In this document: in pieces, positions 27,573 through 36,953 of the stretch
Layout of the letters: the number at the start of each line of letters is the position of its first letter
How positions within the stretch are numbered: position 1 is the first letter of the stretch
NCBI GenBank assembly: GCA_002839675.1
Contig: PGYM01000003.1
Span: forward strand, 1-64,000
Source of the DNA: Methanomicrobiales archaeon HGW-Methanomicrobiales-1
GTDB lineage: Archaea > Halobacteriota > Methanomicrobia > Methanomicrobiales > Methanospirillaceae
Length of the DNA stretch: 64,000 nt
Direction of reading: 5' to 3'
The notes under the pieces: generated by a model
Told to the model about the DNA's origin: nothing
Seen by the model: the letters and a program-made list of their open reading frames with translations, nothing else
Databases searched by the model: none
Position numbers and translations under genes: made by a program

Positions 27573-28283
27573 TCAGATTATCACCAGTGCCAGAATAGCA
27601 CAAGCCCGGGTAATCTCATTTGTGGCACCAACAACATCCCCATTTACTCCTCCGAACAAACGGTTTGAAATAAGGAGCATGACTGCCGGGCATATGAGTG
27701 CTGCCAGGAAGGCACCCATCACTTTGAGAGGAGCAATGGGCATGAAGAAAAGTGGCGCACACAAGATTGCAGCAATGAGGGGGAAATGAGGTTGCGAAAA
27801 CTGGTGGAGATAACTGTGAATACCTTGTCTGAATGGCGTACCGTATACGGTAAGTAGTGACATTGAAAATTTTGCACAGACTTCTCCAATTATAATAGCA
27901 AACACAAGAAAAGTTGATGCCTGTAATCCGGAGAACAGAAGGAGTGTGATCACGATTCCTGCAGCGACCCCCCCAGCTCCAATATAACGGTCCGTAAGTG
28001 CCTTGATCCGTTTTTCACTATCTCCATGCGCCATTAACCCGTCACCGAAATCGAGGAGCCCGTCAAAATGATGGACACCTGATATCAGCATGATCAGGGC
28101 AATGGCAACCGCCGCTGCAATTGTCTGGTTTGTAATAAAAAAAACCGGCAGTGCGACAAGTGCCCCAATGACATACCCCGCTATAGGGTAGAGATATGAA
28201 TGGCGGGCAAATAACTCGAGATCCTGCGGTCTACCTAGCGGAAGAATTGTCGTGAACTGCAGGAGGGAACGGAGTACCTTCAT
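27573..28283 (-). CDS. cobS: Adenosylcobinamide-GDP ribazoletransferase (cobalamin synthase)
   Basis: A 236-residue membrane enzyme joining the lower-ligand nucleotide to adenosylcobinamide-GDP, the last assembly step of cobamides. HHFDGLLDFGDGLM and the D-rich loop are diagnostic; about six membrane helices follow. The ATG overlaps the cobZ stop as ATGA, so I use 28283 rather than the longer frame. Methanogens need cobamides for methyl transfer. Confidence 0.9.
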   Translation of the reverse strand: MKVLRSLLQFTTILPLGRPQDLELFARHSYLYPIAGYVIGALVALPVFFITNQTIAAAVAIALIMLISGVHHFDGLLDFGDGLMAHGDSEKRIKALTDRYIGAGGVAAGIVITLLLFSGLQASTFLVFAIIIGEVCAKFSMSLLTVYGTPFRQGIHSYLHQFSQPHFPLIAAILCAPLFFMPIAPLKVMGAFLAALICPAVMLLISNRLFGGVNGDVVGATNEITRACAILALVII

Positions 28284-28714
28284 ATGCATTCGCTGTAGAG
28301 ACGGGATGTGCACCCTGCGATCAATCCGGCGACCGCATCATCGAGAAATGGTCCGAGTTTTGCAAGGATTCCGGGTTTTTTCTGGTCATACCGGGTAAAT
28401 TCAAACCGTGCATAGGTACCCCCGATACATTCTGCGATAGCCATGCCGATGATTTCATCGCTCAGTAAAAAGACCGGGTCATCGGCAATTTCTGAATTTT
28501 TTCGTTTATTGTAAAGCTCGTCTTCAAGGAGTATCGCGCCAAGAAGAAGTGAGGATACGTTCGGATCTGCCAAATATTTCTTTATTTTGCGCATGATCTC
28601 CGCGGCTGCCTCCTCTTCTGGCATACCGTGGGAAACGTAAAGTCCCATGGCAGCATCCACAATATCTTCAAGCGTGATGCCGTTATCGCGCAACCGCTGT
28701 TCAATTTCAAACAT
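28280..28714 (-). CDS. cobZ: Alpha-ribazole phosphatase CobZ, PgpA-like
   Basis: 144 residues with the PgpA-like domain used by archaeal CobZ, which removes phosphate from alpha-ribazole-5'-phosphate or the cobalamin phosphate. SDEIIGMAIAE and KLGPFLDDAVAGLIAG are visible. Overlap with cobS supports the cobamide role over phosphatidylglycerophosphatase. Confidence 0.82.
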   Translation of the reverse strand: MFEIEQRLRDNGITLEDIVDAAMGLYVSHGMPEEEAAAEIMRKIKKYLADPNVSSLLLGAILLEDELYNKRKNSEIADDPVFLLSDEIIGMAIAECIGGTYARFEFTRYDQKKPGILAKLGPFLDDAVAGLIAGCTSRLYSECI

Positions 28715-28810
28715 ATGAATAGGTGTTGTACCGAACGGACTATTATATCGTTGTGGATTTTTACCGATATATTCAAACTGGAATGAATTGAAATATACGA
28801 GTTGATACGT

Positions 28811-29821
28811 ATGGGATTCCTTTCCGAAATACCGGATGTTACGTTTAAAAAACCGCTCTTCTGCGCCATTCTCGGAAATACCCTGCTCTCCACGGTTCCG
28901 GGAGTATCGGGTGCAGGATCAAGCCCTGATAATACCCTGCTGACTCCCATTCTGGATGCGGAACTCGTTGTTCATGGAGCAATAACAAGCCATCCCATAA
29001 AACCAAACACCCCCACGGGCTGTCCGACACCGGCATCCATCACCCGTTCGATGATGGAATTAACCCGGTTGCAACCACTGTTCATAAATGCCGGGCTCCG
29101 ACACTCTCCCACTGTCCCCTGCATCGATGTGTATGGGGAGATTGGAGATGATCCCCGGTTTCATAATGCAGTTCCCCGGGCACAAGCCCTGTTTGAACAG
29201 GGAAAATTGATCGGAAAGACTCTTTCTGATTTCAGCGATCTTCTTGTCATAGGTGAATGTGTGCCCGGCGGGACAACCACCGCGCTCTGTGTACTGCGTG
29301 CACTCGGGTACAATGCTTCGGTGAGCAGCAGTTTTATTGACAATCCGGTTACCCGGAAAGAAGAGATCTGCCAGATAGCGCTGGCGCGTATCAAGGCTGA
29401 CAATATCACCGCGCCACTGGATGTACTGAAATATTCCGGAGATCCAATGATGCCGGTGGCGGCAGGAATTGCCTGCACCTATACCGGGCATCTTCTCCTC
29501 GCAGGCGGTACCCAGATGCTTGCGGTGAGTGCAATAATTAAGGCAATGGGATTACATCTCCCCTCTGTAGTCACAACTTCCTACGTGAAGGATGATCCCT
29601 CGGCCAATGTTGAGCAGATCGCCCGGCAGATTGGGGTAAAAATATTCTATGTTGACCCTGGTTTTGGGGATATCGGACATTCTGGTCTTGCACGGTATTG
29701 CATTGGGGAAGTAAAGGAAGGAATGGGTGCTGGCGGGGCGATGTGTCTTGCGCATCTTCTTGGGCACTCCCCGGATGAGATCCGGGCAAAAATCCTGAGT
29801 ACGGTGAGTGCCTACAGCTGA
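28811..29821 (+). CDS. cobT: Nicotinate-nucleotide:dimethylbenzimidazole phosphoribosyltransferase-like (CobT)
   Basis: 336 residues of the archaeal CobT family that makes the lower-ligand riboside phosphate. GVSGAGSSPDNT, GECVPGGTTTALCVL and GAGGAMCLAHLLGHS are the recognised glycine-rich parts. The start is taken at ATG 28811; a TTG lies three codons upstream. It is divergent from cobZ-cobS over about 100 bases containing TATA-like sequences on both strands, so the module may be coordinately controlled. Confidence 0.85.
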   Translation: MGFLSEIPDVTFKKPLFCAILGNTLLSTVPGVSGAGSSPDNTLLTPILDAELVVHGAITSHPIKPNTPTGCPTPASITRSMMELTRLQPLFINAGLRHSPTVPCIDVYGEIGDDPRFHNAVPRAQALFEQGKLIGKTLSDFSDLLVIGECVPGGTTTALCVLRALGYNASVSSSFIDNPVTRKEEICQIALARIKADNITAPLDVLKYSGDPMMPVAAGIACTYTGHLLLAGGTQMLAVSAIIKAMGLHLPSVVTTSYVKDDPSANVEQIARQIGVKIFYVDPGFGDIGHSGLARYCIGEVKEGMGAGGAMCLAHLLGHSPDEIRAKILSTVSAYS

Positions 29822-29854
29822 ACAGAATTATAGTGCATCAATACAAACCTCAGC

Positions 29855-30421
29855 ATGATGCTTCCCATTTATGTAGTCAATAATTTCGGCCAGTTCAATC
29901 ATCTCATCCACCGCGCATTGAGAGATCTGGAAATTGAAGTGGAACTGGTGCCTAATTCCACATCAAAGGAACAGGTTGCGGAAGGATGTCGGGGAATTAT
30001 TCTTGGGGGAGGCCCGGCCATTGAGCGTGCAGGGAACTGCAGCCAGTATCTCGATCTCGGATTGCCCGTTTTGGGAATATGTCTTGGGCTTCATATTATT
30101 GCAAAAAAATTTCACGGCGATGTGAATCCCGGGCGCAGTGGGGGATACGGTCCGGTGGAAGTAGAAATCTGCCAACCTGATGATATCCTTGCAGGGTATC
30201 CCGGCAAAGTGAGTGTATGGGCATCGCATGCCGATGAGGTGTCACGGTTGCCAGATGGATTTACCCTGCTCGCTCATTCGTCCATCTGCAATAATGAGGC
30301 GATTGCCCATCTGGATAAGCAGATATACGGGCTCCAGTGGCATCCGGAAGTGAGTCATACGTTCGAAGGAAAACGGGTATTTGAAAATTTCAACCAACTC
30401 ACGCTTGATCACAAGAGATGA
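29855..30421 (+). CDS. guaAA: GMP synthase subunit A (glutamine amidotransferase)
   Basis: 188-residue class I amidotransferase, the separate small subunit of archaeal GMP synthase that feeds ammonia to XMP amination. The nucleophile Cys is in GICLGLH, and WHPEVSH holds the catalytic His and Glu. Length is normal for the split archaeal form. It follows cobT by 33 bases but likely has a separate role. The GuaB/ATPase subunit is not in the window. Confidence 0.9.
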   Translation: MMLPIYVVNNFGQFNHLIHRALRDLEIEVELVPNSTSKEQVAEGCRGIILGGGPAIERAGNCSQYLDLGLPVLGICLGLHIIAKKFHGDVNPGRSGGYGPVEVEICQPDDILAGYPGKVSVWASHADEVSRLPDGFTLLAHSSICNNEAIAHLDKQIYGLQWHPEVSHTFEGKRVFENFNQLTLDHKR

Positions 30422-30579
30422 CTTGTGTTGTACTATTGCCGCTTGGATAGAACGACATAGGATCTTGCATATGAAATCCTATTCTCTGCTGGTACGCATT
30501 TCAAAAAATAATCTTTATTTTTCTCCGAATCGCCGGTATGTTTGTTAATTTTATATATTAGCAGGAAAGATGGATCAAT

Positions 30580-31617
30580 ATGATAAGCAAAAACGCAAAA
30601 TGCTGTGTTTTGTTGATATTCGGGATCCTTTTTTTGGTTAGTCCCGTGTTTGCCGCAATAAATACGATCCGTCCTGGAGAAATGGTTTTTCTTGGCGAAC
30701 AGGGTCTCAATGTAAACTCTGCAATGGAAGGGGATACAAAGATCGGATGGTGGGCATCTGCAGCATCGATTGCCGGCAGTTCCCCGGATAGTACGGTCTC
30801 TGTCTCAAATCCTGAAAGTTTCTCCGTCTCCCCAAATTTATTTGGGTCTTATCCTGGGGTATGGTATCATCTTAACCCATCCGGGCAGGCAAATGGGACC
30901 GCTTTCAATGTTGTAGATCCTCAATTGGATATCAAAGTAGAGGATACTACCGTTAATGTCGATGTTACTGACAAATGGGTACCCTCGGGTGATGCACTTC
31001 GTTTCAGGATCGATACCAACATGTATCCTATATCCTCAAGAACAGGTGGATCGGCATTACCCGTTACCATCAAAGTACAATCCCCTGATGGAGCGATTTT
31101 CACCACTCTGATAAGCAACTCCGGAGGAACAACATCCATCGTTGACTATGGTGTTACGACATCCCCCCAATACACCGATTCAATCTGGGGTACAAATAAT
31201 CGTGAAGCCTATCCCACTGGAACATATACCATATGGGCCGAGTGCAACGTTAACGGTATGAAAGACAATTATGGTGTATCAGGGAAGACCATAAGCAGGG
31301 CAGTGAGTTTGCTCAACCAGGATCAGAATCCTCTTATCAAAGTCAATGTGCCGACAACAAATCCAACCCAACAGACAGTCTCCCCTACTAAAACAGTTAC
31401 AACCCTTTCAACAACGGTACAGCAAACTCCGCAGAATACCTCAGTACCCACACTAACTCAATCCCCAGTCCCAACAGCTACACCCACAATTATCGAAACC
31501 ACAGTCACTTCGCTTCCAACACTCACTCCGACTAAAACAAAATCTGCCGGATTTGAAGCTGTACTCGCGGGGTTTGCTCTTATACTAGCACTTGTTTTCT
31601 GCGCAAAGAAAGAATAA
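30580..31617 (+). CDS. Surface protein with DUF3821 domain
   Basis: 345 residues. A signal peptide (about 1-25) is followed by an N-terminal domain beginning NTIRPGEMVFLGEQGLN, characteristic of DUF3821 in methanogens. A Thr/Pro-rich linker (about 255-318) looks glycosylated. A C-terminal membrane segment (about 321-342) with AGF and a basic end resembles sorting tails of the PGF-CTERM kind. A TATA box about 28 bases upstream of the ATG suggests little or no leader. Confidence 0.75.
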   Translation: MISKNAKCCVLLIFGILFLVSPVFAAINTIRPGEMVFLGEQGLNVNSAMEGDTKIGWWASAASIAGSSPDSTVSVSNPESFSVSPNLFGSYPGVWYHLNPSGQANGTAFNVVDPQLDIKVEDTTVNVDVTDKWVPSGDALRFRIDTNMYPISSRTGGSALPVTIKVQSPDGAIFTTLISNSGGTTSIVDYGVTTSPQYTDSIWGTNNREAYPTGTYTIWAECNVNGMKDNYGVSGKTISRAVSLLNQDQNPLIKVNVPTTNPTQQTVSPTKTVTTLSTTVQQTPQNTSVPTLTQSPVPTATPTIIETTVTSLPTLTPTKTKSAGFEAVLAGFALILALVFCAKKE

Positions 31618-31642
31618 ACTCTCTTTTTTTACCGGTTCGCAA

Positions 31643-31654
31643 GATTTTATTAAC
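31643..31654 (+). promoter_or_regulatory. TATA-like box of the nitroreductase gene
   Basis: CGCAAG followed by ATTTTATTA lies 21-32 bases before the ATG at 31675. The spacing predicts a transcript beginning at or near the start codon (leaderless). Confidence 0.45.
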
Positions 31655-31674
31655 TTACTTTCCCATTCCGGTGT

Positions 31675-32181
31675 ATGAACATAGTAACCACCGTAATAAA
31701 ATCCCGCCATAGCGTGCGGAAATTCAAACCAGAATCTGTGAGCGATATTATCATAAATGACGCGCTCGAATGTGCTTCGCAGGCCCCCACCGCAATGAAT
31801 ATCCAGCCATGGTTGTTTGGTGTTATTAAAAACAAAGAAGTACTTGCAAAGATCGCAGCAATCGCGGATCATGGGACGTTTATCGCAGACTGTCCGCTGT
31901 GCTTTGCGGTTTTTGGCGAGAAGAAAGAGACCTATTATCTCGAGGATTGCTGCGCTGCAACAGAAAATATCATTCTCGCTTTGCAGGCTCAAGGCGTTGC
32001 ATCCTGCTGGGTAGCCGGTGAAAAAAAAGCGTATGCTGATCAAATACGGGTGATGCTGGATGTTCCCGAACAATTCACCTTGGTTTCACTCGTCGCCGCA
32101 GGTCTCCCCGCTGAAATTACGATTGCAAATAAAAAGGAGATCAAAAATATTGTTTTTCGGGAAAAATTTGAAACCGATTAA
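31675..32181 (+). CDS. Nitroreductase-family flavoprotein
   Basis: 168 residues with the FMN-binding opening SRHSVRKF and the central APTAMNIQPW loop. GVASCWVAGE is the second family landmark. Likely an FMN-dependent NAD(P)H oxidoreductase; substrate unknown. A second, distinct family member lies at 58.5 kb. Confidence 0.86.
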   Translation: MNIVTTVIKSRHSVRKFKPESVSDIIINDALECASQAPTAMNIQPWLFGVIKNKEVLAKIAAIADHGTFIADCPLCFAVFGEKKETYYLEDCCAATENIILALQAQGVASCWVAGEKKAYADQIRVMLDVPEQFTLVSLVAAGLPAEITIANKKEIKNIVFREKFETD

Positions 32182-32633
32182 TAAACTATTTTTAGAAGAA
32201 AAAGGCTCAAACTCAATTTTAAGCATCGGTTATTTTCATACTTCTCATTAAAAAATATTGTAGAATGATCACGCGATCGAAATCGGAATAGATCCGTCCA
32301 TCCTCATGATTTGAGGGGAGGGGTATCCCTGCCCATCGCGTAGAAAATCAGTCACTCCCTCCTACTGGTCATGAGGGGGTACCCCCACCCCCCCTGTGGG
32401 CCGCGTCCGGCGTGAACAAAGTAAATTTTGTCAAATGTACAATTGATAATCAAGTGTACATTTGATTATCAATTGCACATCTTACCCGCGATTTTGGCAG
32501 TTGGATCTCAGCGTGCTGCAAAACCAGCACACCAAAAGGAATAATCAGGAAACAACCGGTTGCAATATGCCGACCATGTCAACACCCAAAAACCCCGGAA
32601 TTATTAAGCATCCGGCCAATCACATCATTGATC
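32182..32633. other. Structured intergenic region upstream of hps
   Basis: No gene seen. It contains a C/G-rich stretch (32310-32410) with the palindrome GGGGGTACCCCC, the tandem operator-like palindromes at 32435-32480, and a perfect hairpin GTGCTG/CAGCAC (32513-32530). A TATA-like AATTATTAAG near 32599-32608 could serve the next gene. The density of paired segments might indicate a leader or small RNA. Confidence 0.4.
32435..32480. promoter_or_regulatory. Tandem palindromic operator-like repeats
   Basis: Two 11-base palindromes, TTGATAATCAA (32443-32453) and TTGATTATCAA (32462-32472), have centres 19 bases apart and each follows TGTACA. The whole forms a 19-base inverted repeat with one mismatch around an 8-base spacer. 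The form is that of a repressor or activator site, about 150 bases before the Hps fusion gene. Confidence 0.55.
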
Positions 32634-33920
32634 ATGAATAAAGCGGTTCTGCAGGTGGCACTGGATCTTCTTGAATTGAAACGGGCTTTGCAGATCGCAC
32701 AGGAAGCCATCGACGGTGGTGCAGACTGGATTGAGGTCGGGACCCCTCTTATAAAAAGTGAAGGTATGGCTGCAGTCCGGGCGATGCGGGATCGTTTTCC
32801 CGATTCGGTAATTGTTGCGGATATGAAAATTGCCGATACCGGCGCTCTTGAAGTGGAAATGGCTGCCAAGGCCGGAGCAAATATTGTATGTGTGCTCGCT
32901 GATGCAGATGATGCGGTCATTGAAGATGCTATCAGGGCTGCACGGCTCTATGGAATTAGACTGATGGCGGATCTGATCAATGTCACAGATCCGATATCCC
33001 GTGCCGGCCAACTCGAAATCCTTGGAATTGATATAATCTGTGCCCATGTTGGCATAGATCAGCAGATGATCGGCAGGAATTCGATCGAACTCCTCTCTAC
33101 TCTTACCGACGCTGTTCACGTCCCCCTCGCTGTTGCTGGAGGTATCGATGCCTATAGTTCCGGAGATGCCGTACGATCTGGAGCAGATATCATCATTGTC
33201 GGGGGTAGTATTACTCGTTCGGCAGATGTTACCGGATCAACAAAAAAGATCCGTACCGCAATGGATAATCCCTCGATCAAAGCGATCGAAAAAAAATCGG
33301 CTGATGAAGAGATCCGTGCCCTCCTGATGCAGGTCTCTGCCCCCAACATCACGGATGCAATGCATCGTAAGGGGGCGATGGCCGGGATTTTTTCTGTTTG
33401 CGGGAATGTGAAAATGGTGGGAAAGGCAGTCACCGTCCAGACGCTCTCCGGGGACTGGGCAAAACCTGTAGAAGCCATCGATGTTGCCCGAAAAGGTGAC
33501 GTAATCGTGATCAACAACGATGGGTGTACGCATATTGCCCCGTGGGGAGAACTGGCAACCATGAGCTGCGTGAGTAAAGACCTGTCAGGAGTTGTCATTG
33601 ATGGTGCAGTACGCGATGTGGATGATATCCGGGCAATGAAATTTCCCGTTTTTGCAAAAGCAATTGTTCCGAATGCCGGTGAACCCAAAGGATTAGGGGA
33701 GATCAATGCTGAAATCCAGTGTGCCGGACAGAGTGTGTGCCCGGGTGACTGGATTGTTGGTGATGAAAGTGGAGTTGTTGTGATACCTGCTGTACGTGCA
33801 TATGAAGTTGCACGAAGAGCACTGGAAGTCAGGAAGAACGAAGAGCGTATTCGCGAAGAGATCCGCAGGGGAAGTACCCTTTCTAAAGTTGCAGAATTAA
33901 TAAAATGGGAAAAGAAGTGA
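32634..33920 (+). CDS. hps: Hexulose-6-phosphate synthase fused to RraA-like domain
   Basis: 428 residues. Residues 1-210 are an OMP-decarboxylase-like Hps domain with the metal/catalytic motif DMKIADTG and GGIDAYSSGDAVRSGA for phosphate binding. Residues ~225-400 are RraA/dimethylmenaquinone-methyltransferase-like (GDVIVINNDG, GVVIDGAVRD). In methanogens Hps releases formaldehyde from hexulose 6-phosphate to give ribulose 5-phosphate, a pentose source. The role of the RraA-like half is unclear, and this fusion is known. Start ATG 32634; TTG 32628 is also possible. Confidence 0.85.
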   Translation: MNKAVLQVALDLLELKRALQIAQEAIDGGADWIEVGTPLIKSEGMAAVRAMRDRFPDSVIVADMKIADTGALEVEMAAKAGANIVCVLADADDAVIEDAIRAARLYGIRLMADLINVTDPISRAGQLEILGIDIICAHVGIDQQMIGRNSIELLSTLTDAVHVPLAVAGGIDAYSSGDAVRSGADIIIVGGSITRSADVTGSTKKIRTAMDNPSIKAIEKKSADEEIRALLMQVSAPNITDAMHRKGAMAGIFSVCGNVKMVGKAVTVQTLSGDWAKPVEAIDVARKGDVIVINNDGCTHIAPWGELATMSCVSKDLSGVVIDGAVRDVDDIRAMKFPVFAKAIVPNAGEPKGLGEINAEIQCAGQSVCPGDWIVGDESGVVVIPAVRAYEVARRALEVRKNEERIREEIRRGSTLSKVAELIKWEKK

Positions 33921-33927
33921 TACTGTT

Positions 33928-34362
33928 TTAGTGGAACACGCTTCGTTCCAGAAGAGTTGCGCCTGAATTTTTAATCCTTTTTATCGCATCTTCAACCTGA
34001 TCTACCCTGAGGATAAGCACTGCTCCCTCTTTTCCGGAATAAGCATACGAATACTCAATGTTTATGCCGGCATCTCCCAGGATTTTTGCGACTTCATAAA
34101 GTCCGCCCGGCTGATCTTTCATGTGCACGGCAATCACATCGGTAAATGCGATATTAAATCCCAGTGACAGCAGTTTGTCATGCGCTTTTTCCGGGTGATC
34201 TACCAGTGCCCTTACGACGCCAAAACCATTTGCCTCAGCAATACTGAAAGCAAGGATATTGATCTTCTCTTCTCCCAGTGCATGAGCAATCGCTGCAAGC
34301 CTGCCCGGGCGGTTTTCAGAAAATATCGAAATCTGCCTGATTACATAATTTTTCGTGTCCAT
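33928..34362 (-). CDS. Tandem ACT-domain protein
   Basis: 144 residues made of two ACT domains (about 8-70 and 76-140), beginning RQISIFSENRPGRLAAIA. ACT pairs bind amino acids and usually regulate enzymes. It lies immediately downstream of two PaaK-type ligases on the same strand (one base between stop and start), as in many archaea, suggesting it senses an aromatic amino acid or product. Confidence 0.85.
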   Translation of the reverse strand: MDTKNYVIRQISIFSENRPGRLAAIAHALGEEKINILAFSIAEANGFGVVRALVDHPEKAHDKLLSLGFNIAFTDVIAVHMKDQPGGLYEVAKILGDAGINIEYSYAYSGKEGAVLILRVDQVEDAIKRIKNSGATLLERSVFH

Positions 34363-35664
34363 TTACATCGACCTCTTATCGATTACCTTCTTTGATTTAC
34401 CTTCAAATCTTGGTAATGAGCCCGGTTCGACCAGTTCGACATCTACATTCACGTTCAAGGAATTCCTGAGCCGGTGTTCGACCTTCTGCCGTACCTTCAT
34501 GATATCATTGATTTTGTCACTGAATGATTCCTTGTTCAGTTCTACGCGGACGAGCATATCATCAAGAGCACCCTTCCTCTCGACAATGATCTGGAAATGT
34601 TCCCCCACTTCCGGAATTGCCATCAGTGCAAATTCGATCTGTGACGGGAAGACGTTGATACCCCGGATGATGAGCATGTCGTCGACTCTTCCCTGGATTC
34701 TCTGGATCCTCGGGTGAGTTCTGCCGCAGGCACAGGTATCTTCCTCCATCGAAGTGATATCACCGATGCGATACCGTATCATGGGAAGGGCCTCTTTCTG
34801 AAGAATGGTGATGGTTAATTCGCCTTTTTCACCGGGTTCAAGGATTTCGCCGGTTTTAGGGTCAATTATTTCCACCAGGGCGATGTCAGACCAGATATGG
34901 AATCCTTTTTGCTCGGCACATTCTGTGAACATCGGGCCGGACAGTTCACTGGTGCCATAGATATCATAAGCCCTGATACCCAGCCATTCCTGGATGCGGT
35001 CCCGCATACCTTCTGTCCAGGGTTCTGCACCCAGGATTCCGGTACGGAGCTGAGTATCTTTTTTGATATCAACCCCCATCTTTGCGGCAACTTCCCCAAT
35101 GTGAAGGAGGTATGAGGGTGTGCAGGCTATCGCAGTTGCTCCCAGATCCTGCATGAGTTCTATCTGGCGTTCGGTATTTCCCACGCTTGTCGGCAGAACG
35201 GTTGCACCAATACGCTCGGCACCATAATGCATACCGAGACCCCCGGTAAACAGGCCGTACCCATAACTTACCTGAATTACATCCCCCCTACCCAGTCCGA
35301 CTGAAGTAAGGCCCCGGGCAAGCGATGTTGTCCATGTCTGTAAATCATTTTGGGTATAGCCGACAACGGTGGGTTTTCCTGTAGTGCCCGATGATACGTG
35401 ATAACGGACAAGTTCATCCTGGGTTGCCGTGAAAATCTTATCCGGGTAATTATCCCTGAGATCCCGTTTGAACATGAACGGGAGTTTATGCACATCGGCA
35501 AGTTCACGGATATCATCCGGATGGACTTTCTGTTCTTTCATGCGGTCATGGTAAAATGGAGAGAAACTGTATAATCGATATACAAGACTTTTCAAAAGTT
35601 TGTACTGCATTCTCTTGAGTTCTTCCTGAGGCATTGCCTCGATGCGTGGATCCCAGCATACCAT
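34363..35664 (-). CDS. paaK: Phenylacetate-CoA ligase-type AMP-forming ligase
   Basis: 433 residues. The AMP-binding loop SSGTTGKPTVVGYT, the adenylate segment YDIYGTSEL and the hinge-to-C-terminal GRVDDMLIIRG are present. Family members activate aryl acetates such as phenylacetate or indoleacetate to CoA thioesters, a path linked to aromatic amino acid synthesis or breakdown in archaea. It is a paralogue of the next gene and overlaps it by one base. Confidence 0.87.
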   Translation of the reverse strand: MVCWDPRIEAMPQEELKRMQYKLLKSLVYRLYSFSPFYHDRMKEQKVHPDDIRELADVHKLPFMFKRDLRDNYPDKIFTATQDELVRYHVSSGTTGKPTVVGYTQNDLQTWTTSLARGLTSVGLGRGDVIQVSYGYGLFTGGLGMHYGAERIGATVLPTSVGNTERQIELMQDLGATAIACTPSYLLHIGEVAAKMGVDIKKDTQLRTGILGAEPWTEGMRDRIQEWLGIRAYDIYGTSELSGPMFTECAEQKGFHIWSDIALVEIIDPKTGEILEPGEKGELTITILQKEALPMIRYRIGDITSMEEDTCACGRTHPRIQRIQGRVDDMLIIRGINVFPSQIEFALMAIPEVGEHFQIIVERKGALDDMLVRVELNKESFSDKINDIMKVRQKVEHRLRNSLNVNVDVELVEPGSLPRFEGKSKKVIDKRSM

Positions 35665-36953
35665 TATATCGCCTCCCTTCTGTCGATTACCCGTTTTGCT
35701 TTCCCCTCAAAACGTGGCAGTGATCCTGGCTCTACAAGCCTGACTGTCGTTCGCAGTTCCAGAGAATCGCGGAGTTCTTTCCCCACTTTTTTCTGGATCT
35801 TTGCCAGGTCTGCCAGTTCACCACTGAATGAGTCTCGGTTAATCTCAACTTCGACAGTCATTTCGTCCAGATGATTTATTCTGTCAATATATACCATAAA
35901 CTGATTGCCCACTTCAGGGATCTTAAGGAGCACGTGTTCAATCTGGGAGGGGAACACGTTGATACCCCGGATGACCAGCATATCATCGCTCCTTCCCGTG
36001 ATCCTGGCGATCTTCTGCCCTCTCCTGCACAGGCATCCATCCTCCATCAGCATGGTGACATCACCGGTACGGTATCGCAGTAATGGCATTGCCTCTTTTA
36101 CCAGGGGGGTAACAACCAACTCCCCGCGCTCTCCGTCAGAAACACGTTCGCCTGTATTTGGATCAATGATCTCAACTAAGTAAGAATCATGCCAGATATG
36201 GAGCCCGTCCCTCTCTGCGCATTCAAAGGCAACACCCGGGCCGAAGAGCTCGCTCAGGCCGTATGAATCGTATGCCGTAACTCCCAATCGTTTTTCAAGG
36301 GTGTGCCGGACACTTTCTGACCAGGGTTCTGCCCCAAAAATTCCTGTTTTAAGGCTGTCAAGAGATTCGCCCATCTCTTCAGCAACTTCTGAAAGATGCA
36401 TTGCATAACTGGGGGTGCAGTGAATTGTTGTCACGCCAAAATCCCGGATCATCTCGATCTGGCGTTTGGTATTTCCCGTGGCACTGGGGATAACCGTCAT
36501 TCCGATTTTTTCTGCACCATAGTGGAAACCAAGACCCCCGGTGAACATGCCGTAATTGACCATGTTCTGGAAAATATCTTCCTTTCCTACACCGATCATG
36601 GTCATATTGCGTGCTATCAGGTCTGCCCAGACGTCAAGATCTTTTTTTGTATATCCTACGACCGTGGGTTTTCCGGTTGTACCTGATGTAGTGTGGATAC
36701 GGACAATATCTTTGAGAGGTACTGCAAATAACCCGAAAGGATAGCCATCCCGAAGATCCTGTTTTTTGGTAAAGGGTATTTTCCGGATGTCATCCAGTGT
36801 TTTTATTGAGGATGAAGTGATGCCCGCATCCGAGAGACGCTTTTTATAAAAACCGACTTTTTGTGCCTGACTTATCGTTTTTTTCAAGCGTTTGAGCTGA
36901 AGTGCCTGCAATTCATCAGGTTTGAGGGTTTCAATTTTCTTATCCCAGAACAT
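35664..36953 (-). CDS. paaK: Phenylacetate-CoA ligase-type AMP-forming ligase, second copy
   Basis: 429 residues, clearly homologous to the adjacent downstream ligase: TSGTTGKPTVVGYT, YDSYGLSELFGPG and GRSDDMLVIRG. The two differ enough to be an old duplication. First gene of the paaK-paaK-ACT operon; GAGGT precedes the ATG. I cannot tell different substrates from sequence. Confidence 0.87.
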   Translation of the reverse strand: MFWDKKIETLKPDELQALQLKRLKKTISQAQKVGFYKKRLSDAGITSSSIKTLDDIRKIPFTKKQDLRDGYPFGLFAVPLKDIVRIHTTSGTTGKPTVVGYTKKDLDVWADLIARNMTMIGVGKEDIFQNMVNYGMFTGGLGFHYGAEKIGMTVIPSATGNTKRQIEMIRDFGVTTIHCTPSYAMHLSEVAEEMGESLDSLKTGIFGAEPWSESVRHTLEKRLGVTAYDSYGLSELFGPGVAFECAERDGLHIWHDSYLVEIIDPNTGERVSDGERGELVVTPLVKEAMPLLRYRTGDVTMLMEDGCLCRRGQKIARITGRSDDMLVIRGINVFPSQIEHVLLKIPEVGNQFMVYIDRINHLDEMTVEVEINRDSFSGELADLAKIQKKVGKELRDSLELRTTVRLVEPGSLPRFEGKAKRVIDRREAI

